DNA of 10,767 nt, from NCBI GenBank assembly GCA_030592985.1, contig JAUVIB010000070.1:1-10767 (forward strand). The letters are read 5' to 3'. Source of the stretch: Calditrichaceae bacterium (GTDB lineage Bacteria; Calditrichota; Calditrichia; Calditrichales; Calditrichaceae). Position 1 is the stretch's first letter. Each line of letters opens with the position of its first letter. Positions 1-6,622 of this stretch are shown one piece after another. The position numbers and the translations under genes are program-made. The notes under the pieces are model-generated. The model worked only from the letters and a program-made list of their open reading frames with translations. It ran no database searches and was not told the origin of the DNA.

Positions 1-183
1 ATTGGCCGGATTGATGAATCTATTACAAACAGTTCAATTGTAGCATTTATTGGAGTTATATTATTCATCTTATCAGATGTAGCATTAGCATTTAACCGGA
101 TTGTCAGAAATTTTTCAGGTTCGCAATTTTTAATTTTGAGTACATACTATAGCGCCCAATTATTTATTGTATTTTCTATTTAG
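1..183 (+). CDS. YhhN/TMEM86 family lysoplasmalogenase, C-terminal fragment
   Basis: Frame 1 is open from the first base to a TAG at 181-183 and gives the last 60 residues of an integral membrane protein; the start lies outside the window. Two hydrophobic segments are visible. The first carries the motif FIGVILFILSDVALAFNRI (fragment residues about 16-34), and the second carries TYYSAQLFI near the C-terminus. The pattern of a glycine-led helix, then SD, then an LAxNR-type loop, followed by a helix with YxAQ, is typical of the last two helices of the YhhN/TMEM86 family. Known members hydrolyse the vinyl-ether bond of lysoplasmalogens; the Asp in the SD motif (fragment residue 26) is one of the conserved acidic residues. 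It is separated from the next gene by 161 AT-rich bases and is probably transcribed separately. The family call rests on a short fragment; the activity is inferred only. Confidence 0.72.
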   Translation: MGRIDESITNSSIVAFIGVILFILSDVALAFNRIVRNFSGSQFLILSTYYSAQLFIVFSI

Positions 184-344
184 ATATTTTATGTATTTTG
201 TAAATATTTATTGATTAACGATATTTAAAATTCTAAATGTATCAATAAAATATAATGAACATCAAATAAACGGTCTATTGCAATAAAAATTAATTGGTCC
301 AATAGTCTTCAATACAATAAATAAAGTAATATCGGAGATAGTGT
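184..344 (+). promoter_or_regulatory. AT-rich intergenic region upstream of the ABC cluster; putative promoter/operator
   Basis: This gap is very AT-rich. It contains a TATAAT hexamer at 251-256, but I see no good -35 box 16-18 bases upstream, so the promoter is only suggested. An 11-base palindrome, ATTGGTCCAAT, sits at 293-303, between the TATAAT and the ATG at 345, where an operator could lie. A shorter palindrome, ATTGCAAT, is at 277-284. A 7-bp AT-only inverted repeat (TAAATAT at 201-207, ATATTTA at 221-227) follows the upstream stop codon but has no GC stem or U-tract, so it is a poor terminator candidate. The ribosome binding site of the next gene is GGAG at 334-337. Confidence 0.3.
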
Positions 345-1064
345 ATGGCATTAATCAAATTAAAGCAGGTATCCAGGATTTATGAGATGGGTGAAACATC
401 CATTCAGGCTCTTATGGATATCAACTTGGAAATTGAACAACAGACATTTGTATCATTTGTGGGGCCTTCCGGTAGTGGAAAAACAACCCTGCTTAATATG
501 ATAGGGTGTTTGGATAAACCCACTGATGGGGACATCAAGGTAAATAATGTGTCAGTGAATACTTTCAGTCGTAGAGAAGCTGCAATTTTTCGCGGTACGA
601 ATATCGGATTTATCTTTCAAAACTTCAATCTACTGCCGGTACTTACAGTGTATGAGAATGTGGAGTATCCACTGATAATGGTACAAAATATTCCGCAGAA
701 TGAACGGCAGGAGCGGGTGTTAAAATATTTGAATGCCGTTGGGATGACGGATCAAAAAGATAAATATCCGTCGCAGATATCCGGCGGGCAAAAACAGCGG
801 GTGGCGGTTGCACGGGCGCTGGTTACCGATCCCAAAATGGTTTTAGCTGATGAACCCACGGCAAATTTAGATCACAAATCAGCGTTTATGGTCATTGAAC
901 TGATGCGCCAAATGCAAAGAGATTTAAAAACCACCTTTATTTTTTCCACTCACGATCCCAAGATTGTGAAAGAAGCCGAAATTATTTATACTTTGGAAGA
1001 CGGCAGGCTGGTAAACAGGGAAGAAATTCCGAATCCAAATAATCAGGCAGGGGAGGGAAATTAA
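345..1064 (+). CDS. ABC transporter ATP-binding protein, LolD/MacB type
   Basis: This 239-residue protein is a complete ABC ATPase. It has Walker A GPSGSGKTT (40-48), Q-loop Gln92 in FIFQNFNLLP, the signature ISGGQ (145-149), Walker B MVLADEP with Asp169-Glu170, the D-loop ANLD (173-176) and the switch His203 in STHD. The pattern FIFQNFNLLP and the absence of extra domains place it in the MacB/LolD/FtsE-like subfamily, whose members pair with FtsX-fold permeases and drive mechanotransmission or lipoprotein release rather than classical transmembrane pumping. It would sit on the cytoplasmic face of the inner membrane and power the permease encoded 1 base downstream. All catalytic residues are present. 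The start is supported by GGAG (334-337) seven bases before the ATG. The substrate is unknown; a LolD role is suggested by the LolA-like gene in the same cluster but is not proven. Confidence 0.95.
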   Translation: MALIKLKQVSRIYEMGETSIQALMDINLEIEQQTFVSFVGPSGSGKTTLLNMIGCLDKPTDGDIKVNNVSVNTFSRREAAIFRGTNIGFIFQNFNLLPVLTVYENVEYPLIMVQNIPQNERQERVLKYLNAVGMTDQKDKYPSQISGGQKQRVAVARALVTDPKMVLADEPTANLDHKSAFMVIELMRQMQRDLKTTFIFSTHDPKIVKEAEIIYTLEDGRLVNREEIPNPNNQAGEGN

Positions 1065-1065
1065 A

Positions 1066-2319
1066 ATGAAAAATATTTTTAAAATTGCTCTGCGTAATTT
1101 GCTGCGCTATAAAAGACGCACCTTGCTCACTTCAATGCTGATTATTTTAGGCGTGGTAATGGTAGTTGTTTTTTCCGGGATTTCAAAATCTTTTAAGGAT
1201 ATGATGGTTGGCACCATTACCGATTCAATGCTGGGACACCTGCAAATACATAAAAAAGGTTATATCAGTTCCATTGACAATTTGCCTCTCCATCTGAATC
1301 TGAATGAAAATCAAATTAAAAAATTAACATCCATTCTAAATAAAAATGAAAAAGTAATAGAGGCCTATACTTTCCGCATAAAGTTTGGCTCTATGCTTAG
1401 CAACTATGAGCAAACAACTAATATCCGCCTTACCGCTGTTGATCCGCAAATGGAGAACAAAGCCAGCCCGGCGCTACTGGAGCGTATCATCGATTTCTCA
1501 GGAAAACCAGATACATTCATCAAGCCAGGGGAGCTGATTGTACCAGAAAATCTGGCAAAAGGATTAAAACTAAAAATTGATCAGGAAGTTGTACTGGTGG
1601 CAAACAACAAGGACGGTTCTGTCAACGGGATGTCGTTCACTGTCGCAGGGATTATGACTGGCTTAACTGGCCCGTCCGGCCGCGACGGATATATCCATCT
1701 TGATGATGCCAAAGAATTGCTGCGTATTTCCGGATCGGAAATTAATGAGATTGCCATCCGTCTTAAAAATGGGGGTAATTTAAAAAAAGTGTACAAAATG
1801 CTTAACCAGGAATTACAGTCTATAACCGGCAAAGGGGATAAACCGGTGTTTGAATTACACACCTGGGCTCAGCTTTCACCATTTTCGACGATTGCCACCA
1901 TTGTGGACTTGTTGATTTATATCATAAAAATTATTCTTATTTCAATCGTACTCATCAGTATTTTAAATGTTATGATGATGTCTGTTTTCGAGCGAGTCAG
2001 TGAAATCGGTACTATTTCAGCTATCGGTACACTGCCTTCAAAGATATTATGGCTGTTTGTGACCGAAGGGTTTTTATTAGGCCTGATCAGCGCCGTTGTG
2101 GGAAGCATCATCAGTGTACTCAGCTTGTATTTCATTAATTTGGTCGAATTCCATTTTTCATTTGGAAGGATGAAAGATATTCTCTTAACCGTATCCATTT
2201 CACCTGGTGAATTAATAACTGTATCAATAATTGTTATTGTTATTTCAATCGTCTCAAGTTTTCAACCGGCCTATAAAGCTTCAAAAATGGAACCGGTGGA
2301 TGCTTTGAGACATGTATAA
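1066..2319 (+). CDS. FtsX/LolC-type ABC transporter permease
   Basis: This 417-residue protein has the MacB/LolCE/FtsX permease layout. There is one N-terminal membrane helix (about 19-40), a large periplasmic domain (about 41-275), then three helices (about 279-306, 329-357 and 382-399). The N-terminus carries the usual ALRNLLRYKRRTLLT stretch. The cytoplasmic coupling loop after the second helix reads RVSEIGTISAIG (310-321), a form of the family EIGxxxAIG motif. The C-terminus ends in PAYKASKMEPVDALR (401-415), another family hallmark. It starts after a single base following the ATPase stop, with a strong GGGAGGG Shine-Dalgarno (1051-1057) inside the end of the ATPase gene, so the two are co-translated. 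Only one permease gene is present, so a homodimer is likely, unlike the LolC/LolE heterodimer of E. coli. The ligand is unknown. Confidence 0.92.
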   Translation: MKNIFKIALRNLLRYKRRTLLTSMLIILGVVMVVVFSGISKSFKDMMVGTITDSMLGHLQIHKKGYISSIDNLPLHLNLNENQIKKLTSILNKNEKVIEAYTFRIKFGSMLSNYEQTTNIRLTAVDPQMENKASPALLERIIDFSGKPDTFIKPGELIVPENLAKGLKLKIDQEVVLVANNKDGSVNGMSFTVAGIMTGLTGPSGRDGYIHLDDAKELLRISGSEINEIAIRLKNGGNLKKVYKMLNQELQSITGKGDKPVFELHTWAQLSPFSTIATIVDLLIYIIKIILISIVLISILNVMMMSVFERVSEIGTISAIGTLPSKILWLFVTEGFLLGLISAVVGSIISVLSLYFINLVEFHFSFGRMKDILLTVSISPGELITVSIIVIVISIVSSFQPAYKASKMEPVDALRHV

Positions 2320-2331
2320 GGAGGATTAAAG

Positions 2332-2775
2332 ATGAAAAAGATTTTTAGAAGCGTTTATCTGCCGGTATTTTTAAGTTTAATTTTTCTGCAGGCGCAACAG
2401 GGTCTGGCCCTAGATGACAAAAAAGATAAAAAATCGTTGGCTCAAATTGCGGTTGCAGCTGAGAGCAGTTCTGAATCGTCGAAAATTAGCGACAAGGCCG
2501 GCAGGGCACCCTACTTCCTTATTTTTGATTGCAGTGGCGCTTTCATCAAAGCAATTAAAAATCCGGCGCAAGGTCAACGAGGCGGCGCCAGTTCGAGTGT
2601 TACCGCTCTGCTCAAAAAAGAATCGGTTAAAACCTTGATTGCTGTTAAGTTTGGCTCTAAAATGGAAAATAATTTAAAGGCGGCTGGAATAAAATATCTC
2701 GAGCATTCTGGAATCGCCAAAAAAGTTGTTGATACCATCATAAAAAGCAAGCGGAGTAAAGATGCGCAAAAATAA
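2332..2775 (+). CDS. Exported NifX/NifB-type (dinitrogenase iron-molybdenum cofactor) domain protein
   Basis: This 147-residue protein begins with a signal peptide (positively charged MKKIFR, hydrophobic core to about residue 20, likely cleavage after GLA at residue 26). It then has a short Lys/Asp-rich linker and one domain (about 38-130) resembling the dinitrogenase iron-molybdenum cofactor biosynthesis family. The matches are the opening strand IAVAAES (39-45), GRAPYFLIFD (57-66), NPAQGQRGGASSSVTALL (77-94) and VKTLIAVKFGSKMENNLKAAGIKYL (99-123, seen in part). Family members bind FeMo-cofactor or Fe-S precursors in the cytoplasm; an exported version is unusual. The His usually found just before GRAPYF (as in HFGRA) is replaced here (DKAGRA), and the only Cys is Cys67, so metal-cluster binding may be lost. 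A strong AAGGAGG (2318-2324) overlaps the permease stop codon. The fold assignment is fairly secure; the function is unknown. Confidence 0.75.
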   Translation: MKKIFRSVYLPVFLSLIFLQAQQGLALDDKKDKKSLAQIAVAAESSSESSKISDKAGRAPYFLIFDCSGAFIKAIKNPAQGQRGGASSSVTALLKKESVKTLIAVKFGSKMENNLKAAGIKYLEHSGIAKKVVDTIIKSKRSKDAQK

Positions 2776-3517
2776 ATTATTTTTCTTCGTAATTCTATTT
2801 TCTTTTTCAACATTTATTTGGGCACAGGAAAGTATACCGGTTTCCGTTAAAGGTAATGCTATTCTTAAAAAAGTGGATGAAGTTTTAGCGCCTGGCTCGA
2901 TGGAATATTACCGTAAACTGATTAATGAAGAACCTAATGGCGATAAAAAGGAATTTATCTTTTACTCAGTTAAAAAGGATCGGGATAAGGTAGCAATGCT
3001 CTATCTTGCGCCGGCTAGTGATAAGGGGCGGGCAACGCTAAGAATAGGCGATAATATGTGGTTGTACATTCCCAATGTGGGCAAACCGATTCGTATTACC
3101 AGTATGCAGTCTATCGTCGGCGGTGTGTTCAATAATGCCGATATTATGCGTTTGGATTATTCTGCTGAATATGATGCTGTAAAACTGGATGAATCCGGCA
3201 AGGAGTACGTTCTTGATTTGAAAGCTAAAACCAGAACCGTGTCTTATGATAGTCTGAAAATGTGGGTTATTAAAAAAAATAATATTGTGGAAAAAGTAGA
3301 ATGTTATGCAGCGTCAGGAAAGTTAATTAAAACGCTGGATTTCAAACAGGTTAAAGATTTCGGCGGTGGGGTTGTGCGCCCGGCGGTTATCGAAACTACC
3401 AGCCCGCTGTACAGGGGTTACAGATCGATAATGATTTATTCCAATATTAAACGAAAGAAATTTCCTGATGAGGTATTTACTCTGGATTACCTTTCCCGAT
3501 TGGCTGAACTGCGATGA
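2762..3517 (+). CDS. LolA-like outer-membrane lipoprotein-sorting protein
   Basis: This 251-residue periplasmic protein has a signal peptide (MRKNK, then a Phe-rich core, cleavage likely after Ala21 in FIWA-QES). The mature part resembles the LolA_like group usually annotated 'outer membrane lipoprotein-sorting protein'. The best signature is LRIGDNMWLYIPNVGKPIRI (93-112), followed by a Met/Gly segment and the repeated beta-strand pattern ending in FPDEVFTLDYLSRL. Relatives form a half-open beta-barrel with a hydrophobic groove that carries lipoprotein acyl chains or other lipids across the periplasm. The start overlaps the preceding gene by 14 bases and is supported by GGAG (2753-2756) five bases upstream. 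Next to an FtsX-type ABC transporter it is a natural periplasmic acceptor. This type differs from canonical E. coli LolA, and its cargo is not known. Confidence 0.85.
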   Translation: MRKNKLFFFVILFSFSTFIWAQESIPVSVKGNAILKKVDEVLAPGSMEYYRKLINEEPNGDKKEFIFYSVKKDRDKVAMLYLAPASDKGRATLRIGDNMWLYIPNVGKPIRITSMQSIVGGVFNNADIMRLDYSAEYDAVKLDESGKEYVLDLKAKTRTVSYDSLKMWVIKKNNIVEKVECYAASGKLIKTLDFKQVKDFGGGVVRPAVIETTSPLYRGYRSIMIYSNIKRKKFPDEVFTLDYLSRLAELR

Positions 3518-4809
3518 TGGTATCAAAGCGGCTACTTTTGTATAGCCTGATTTTATCTACTCTTATTTTATGGAAAACAGCAGTAGCCCAGGAGTATGAT
3601 TTCGAAATTCCCGTAGAAGAGGAAACTGCAAGGTTAGAATTTAGCGGAAACTTAGACGCTGTTTGGGGGATTCTGCGAACCAATCCGGCATCCCCCTTTT
3701 ACGGATTACAATTCTTCGATCAGGACAAACCCGATGAATATCTTTCGCAGTACCGTCTCGATTTTTATTTTAATAGCGACTACCGCTATAAGCAGGTCGG
3801 TTTTACAATGCGCACCTTTTCGCAGTATACAAAAGAAGAACCGATTGACTTGTCCTTTTTTGAACTTTACGGAAGTTTAAATCTGTCTCCCAGATTTACT
3901 TTTAGTGTGGGAAAACGCCGTTATAATTGGGGAAAAGGGTATGCCTTTACTCCCGTCGTGGGATATGTGAATACCGAAAAAGATCCGGAGAATCCAGACC
4001 TTGCTTTAGCCGGTAAAAGTTCGATCTATCTCAAATACAACCGCAGTATTCGTTCAAATTTAATTCAGAATCTTTCTTTTACCACCATTGTGCTGCCGCC
4101 GGAAGCGGAAATCTTAGATAAATACTCAAACTTCAATGATCTTTCTACTGCCTTTAAACTTTATGCTCTGATGAACAATATTGATCTTGATTTTATGTTT
4201 TATGCAGGACAAAACCAAACCCGGCGCTATGGTATGGATATATCAACAAATCTGAGAGAAAATCTTGAGGTTCACGGAGAAATCAGCTATGCAAAAAACG
4301 ATTATATCCATCTAATCCAGGATAGTACAATAGATATGATTAAAAGAGATGGATTCTCTTACTTATTGGGTTTACGGTATTTAAACAGCCTAAACATAAC
4401 ATTTATCGCTGAGTATTATCACAACAATAGTGGATTGACTCATTCAGAATACAAAAACTATCTTGACTTTTTACGAGACAATTTAAGCAGTATGGATCCT
4501 GAATTAATCAGTTTTAGTAAGTCGGTCATGTCAACAAGTTTTCGCAATAAAAATCCAATGCAGGATTATTTTTATTTGAAAGCCAGTTTGCCGGAGCCAT
4601 TTGATTGGCTGTATTCATCCTTTTCAATTTTTACTATTTACAATATAAATGATAATAGTTTTATGCTATCGCCACAAATCGGTTATAAACCTTTTACAAA
4701 TTCTGAAATATTATTTTGGCCAAGTTTTTTTTTCGGGAATGATGATTCTGAATATGGCAGTAAACAATTCCAATCTAAAGTAGAAATGTGGTTCCGTTTT
4801 TATTTTTAG
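3514..4809 (+). CDS. Outer-membrane beta-barrel protein, partner of the LolA-like/ABC cluster
   Basis: This 431-residue protein has a signal peptide with likely cleavage after AVA (residue 25). The mature chain is dominated by alternating hydrophobic/polar strands rich in Tyr, Phe and Asn, for example YRLDFYFNSDYRYKQVGF, FTFSVGKRRYNWGKGYAF and FSYLLGLRYLNSLNITFIA, separated by polar turns. It ends in VEMWFRFYF with a terminal Phe, the usual outer-membrane insertion signal. This describes a transmembrane beta-barrel of porin or exporter type. I do not recognise a specific family; it may be near the DUF1302-like barrels often found with such transporter clusters, but that is uncertain. The start overlaps the LolA-like gene in an ATGATG arrangement: ATG at 3514 overlaps its TGA by 4 bases, and a second ATG at 3517 is equally possible. 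Last gene of the cluster. Confidence 0.82.
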   Translation: MMVSKRLLLYSLILSTLILWKTAVAQEYDFEIPVEEETARLEFSGNLDAVWGILRTNPASPFYGLQFFDQDKPDEYLSQYRLDFYFNSDYRYKQVGFTMRTFSQYTKEEPIDLSFFELYGSLNLSPRFTFSVGKRRYNWGKGYAFTPVVGYVNTEKDPENPDLALAGKSSIYLKYNRSIRSNLIQNLSFTTIVLPPEAEILDKYSNFNDLSTAFKLYALMNNIDLDFMFYAGQNQTRRYGMDISTNLRENLEVHGEISYAKNDYIHLIQDSTIDMIKRDGFSYLLGLRYLNSLNITFIAEYYHNNSGLTHSEYKNYLDFLRDNLSSMDPELISFSKSVMSTSFRNKNPMQDYFYLKASLPEPFDWLYSSFSIFTIYNINDNSFMLSPQIGYKPFTNSEILFWPSFFFGNDDSEYGSKQFQSKVEMWFRFYF

Positions 4810-5097
4810 TACCTTCTATTTCCTTCCTCTAAGTTTTATCACTCGTATCTGAGTATTTTTCAAATAATGCAAGAAGAGGTTAAATCGACATCAGCAAAAA
4901 TCGTATCATTTTTTAAATCTTTTATTGCTTATTATCAGTTTTTTTTGACATATTGTTTATAATCTTTTGAGTGATGGTTTTATATTTTTAGTGCAAGTAA
5001 ACAAACGATATAAACAAAGCCATAAATTTCTAAAGGTTTTTATCCAATTAAAGCATCGCTTAAATCAGGGGTGGATAATATAACAGGAGAAAGAGTT
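4810..5097 (+). promoter_or_regulatory. AT-rich intergenic region between the transporter cluster and the oxidoreductase
   Basis: No gene is visible in these 288 bases. A weak hairpin, ACTC (4841-4844) with GAGT (4851-4854) followed by ATTTTT, is the only terminator-like element and has just a 4-bp stem. TTGACA (4945-4950) and TATAAT (4958-4963) both occur but are 7 bases apart, far too close to form one sigma-70 promoter. A promoter for the oxidoreductase must lie here or upstream, but I cannot place it. The end of the region carries the AGGAGA ribosome binding site at 5085-5090. Confidence 0.3.
5085..5090 (+). promoter_or_regulatory. Ribosome binding site that selects the TTG start at 5098
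   Basis: AGGAGA lies seven bases before a TTG codon at 5098. The upstream in-frame GTG at 5071 has only CAGGG directly abutting it, with no spacer. Starting at 5098 also puts the twin-arginine pair at residues 5-6, the normal position in this family. This makes TTG 5098 the better start. Confidence 0.65.
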
Positions 5098-6441
5098 TTG
5101 AAAAATTCAAGAAGAGAATTTCTAAAAAAAATATCTGCTGGTTCGGCTTCCCTTATTGTCGGCGGAATCTTACCAGGCTTTAGTGCTCAAAGTTATGCAC
5201 GCATTATCGGTTCTAATGAAAATATAAAAGTTTCAATAATGGGCGTTAATTCCCGGGGTAAAGCCTTGGCTGTGAATTTTGCCCGGCAAAAAAACTGTGA
5301 GGTTGTCCATATTTGTGACGTTGACATACGTGCTATAGAGAAGTGTAACAAAGCTTTGCAGGAAATGCAAGCGTTAAAACCAATAAATTATACGGATTTT
5401 CGTCAGTCATTAGAGAGCAAAAATGTTGATGCTTTAGTAATAGCTGCTCCTGATCATTGGCATGCACCGGCAGCTCTTTTAGCCATGCAGGCAGGTAAGG
5501 ATGTTTATCTTGAAAAGCCTTGCAGCCATAACCCTAATGAGGGAGAAATACTTATCAAAGCTGCTTCAAAATATGGTAAAGTAATTCAAATGGGGAATCA
5601 ACGTCGTTCATGGCCCAATGTTATAAAAGGTATACAGGAATTGAAAGATGGTATTATAGGTCGTGCCTATTTTGGGAAAAGCTGGTATTCGAATAATCGT
5701 GGGCCGATTGGTATAGGAAATGAAATTGACATTCCAAAATGGCTGGATTGGGACCTCTGGCAAGGTCCGGCCCCCAGAAAAACCTATAAAGATAATATTG
5801 TTCATTATAACTGGCATTGGTTCTGGCATTGGGGCACAGGGGAGGCTTTAAATAATGGAACCCACATGGTTGATCTTTTGCGCTGGGGACTGGGAGTTGA
5901 CTATCCTGTCAGAGTTAGTTCCAGCGGCGGCCGGTTTCGATATCAGGATGACTGGGAGACACCTGATACACAGGTTATTAATTTTGATTTTGAAGAAAAA
6001 GTTTCCATGACATGGGAAGGACGGAGCTGCAATGGCAAGAAGATTGAAGGAAGCACAGTAGGGGCATTGTTTTATGGTGAGCAAGGCAGTTTATTGCTTA
6101 CCGGTGGAAACAATTATACGATTTTCAACCTCAAGGGTGATATTGTGAAAGAAGTAAAAGATGACCAAAAAATAGATCCTCGAAATAAAACTAATCCTTC
6201 AGAAGAATTAGATGCCAAACATATTCAGAATTTTTTTGATGGTATCCGTAATGGTAGTAAACTTAATGCGGGTATTATTTCCGGACACAAAAGTACATTA
6301 TTGGTTCAGTTAGGGAATATATCGCAACGCATCGGGCGGTCCTTACTTATTGACAATAGAACAGGACATATACAAGACGATAAAGATGCGCAGCAATATT
6401 GGTCAAGGACTTATGAGAGTGGTTGGGATATGAAATTATAA
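5098..6441 (+). CDS. Tat-exported Gfo/Idh/MocA family oxidoreductase
   Basis: Read from TTG 5098, this is a 447-residue protein (456 from GTG 5071). The N-terminus MKNSRREFLKK is a twin-arginine signal, followed by a Gly/Ala-rich hydrophobic stretch to about residue 30, so it is exported folded. The nucleotide-binding domain has the Rossmann-type turn GVNSRG (49-54) and the family motif EKPCSHN with Glu139-Lys140-Pro141. The C-terminal sugar-binding domain carries HWHWFWHWGTGEALNNGTHMVD with the conserved His256 and Asp259. Members of this family oxidise or epimerise sugars, inositols and glycosides with NAD(P); exported members such as glucose-fructose oxidoreductase keep the cofactor tightly bound. 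The Trp/His-rich segment and the SSGGRF/DDWETPDTQ block are typical of the Tat-type subgroup common in PVC/FCB bacteria. It precedes the large lipoprotein by 181 bases, suggesting a shared carbohydrate pathway. The substrate cannot be told. Confidence 0.93.
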   Translation: MKNSRREFLKKISAGSASLIVGGILPGFSAQSYARIIGSNENIKVSIMGVNSRGKALAVNFARQKNCEVVHICDVDIRAIEKCNKALQEMQALKPINYTDFRQSLESKNVDALVIAAPDHWHAPAALLAMQAGKDVYLEKPCSHNPNEGEILIKAASKYGKVIQMGNQRRSWPNVIKGIQELKDGIIGRAYFGKSWYSNNRGPIGIGNEIDIPKWLDWDLWQGPAPRKTYKDNIVHYNWHWFWHWGTGEALNNGTHMVDLLRWGLGVDYPVRVSSSGGRFRYQDDWETPDTQVINFDFEEKVSMTWEGRSCNGKKIEGSTVGALFYGEQGSLLLTGGNNYTIFNLKGDIVKEVKDDQKIDPRNKTNPSEELDAKHIQNFFDGIRNGSKLNAGIISGHKSTLLVQLGNISQRIGRSLLIDNRTGHIQDDKDAQQYWSRTYESGWDMKL

Positions 6442-6622
6442 TATAAATATAGAGAAACTGAATGTAGTGTTTTTGGTGCACGATCGAGACAAATAAGTTA
6501 ATTCCGATCTGTCAGAAAAGGGCTATCAATTTAAAAAAAAACGCTATGTTTGCTCGGTTTCCGGAAAAACACATTAATAGTTGTTCTATTAATCAAACCA
6601 TTATTTAAAGGGAGAAACAACA
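6442..6622 (+). promoter_or_regulatory. Intergenic region with an 8-bp inverted repeat upstream of the lipoprotein gene
   Basis: A perfect inverted repeat, ATTAATAG (6573-6580), TTGTT loop, CTATTAAT (6586-6593), ends 29 bases before the GTG start. It is AT-rich without a U-tract, so it looks more like an operator or a 5'-UTR hairpin than a terminator. A 10-base palindrome TTTCCGGAAA lies at 6558-6567. TATGTTTG at 6545-6552 matches the Bacteroidota -7 consensus TAnnTTTG, but no -33 TTG is visible at the expected distance. The ribosome binding site AAAGGGAG (6607-6614) is eight bases before the GTG. No convincing terminator for the upstream oxidoreductase gene is seen. Confidence 0.35.
6573..6593. 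repeat. Perfect 8-bp inverted repeat with 5-base loop
   Basis: ATTAATAG at 6573-6580 and CTATTAAT at 6586-6593 are exact reverse complements around TTGTT. The position just upstream of the Shine-Dalgarno of the lipoprotein gene suits a regulator site or an mRNA hairpin. This is inference from position only; AT-rich DNA produces such repeats by chance. Confidence 0.5.

Noticed and set aside
1581..2198. Two 93-codon minus-strand frames inside the permease gene
   Set aside because: The plus-strand permease is well supported by FtsX-family motifs across this stretch; these are antisense shadows.
4841..4860. ACTC/GAGT hairpin followed by ATTTTT as a terminator for the transporter cluster
   Set aside because: The stem is only 4 bp and the T-run short; too weak to annotate as a terminator.
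4945..4963. TTGACA and TATAAT as a sigma-70 promoter
   Set aside because: The hexamers are separated by 7 bases, not 16-18, so they cannot work as one promoter; in AT-rich DNA either can occur by chance.
5071..5073. GTG at 5071 as the oxidoreductase start
   Set aside because: No Shine-Dalgarno at a workable spacing; TTG 5098 has AGGAGA seven bases upstream and gives a standard Tat signal position.
6545..6552. TATGTTTG as a Bacteroidota-type -7 promoter element
   Set aside because: It fits TAnnTTTG, but there is no -33 TTG at the right distance and the organism is not clearly Bacteroidota, so it is mentioned only as part of the intergenic region.
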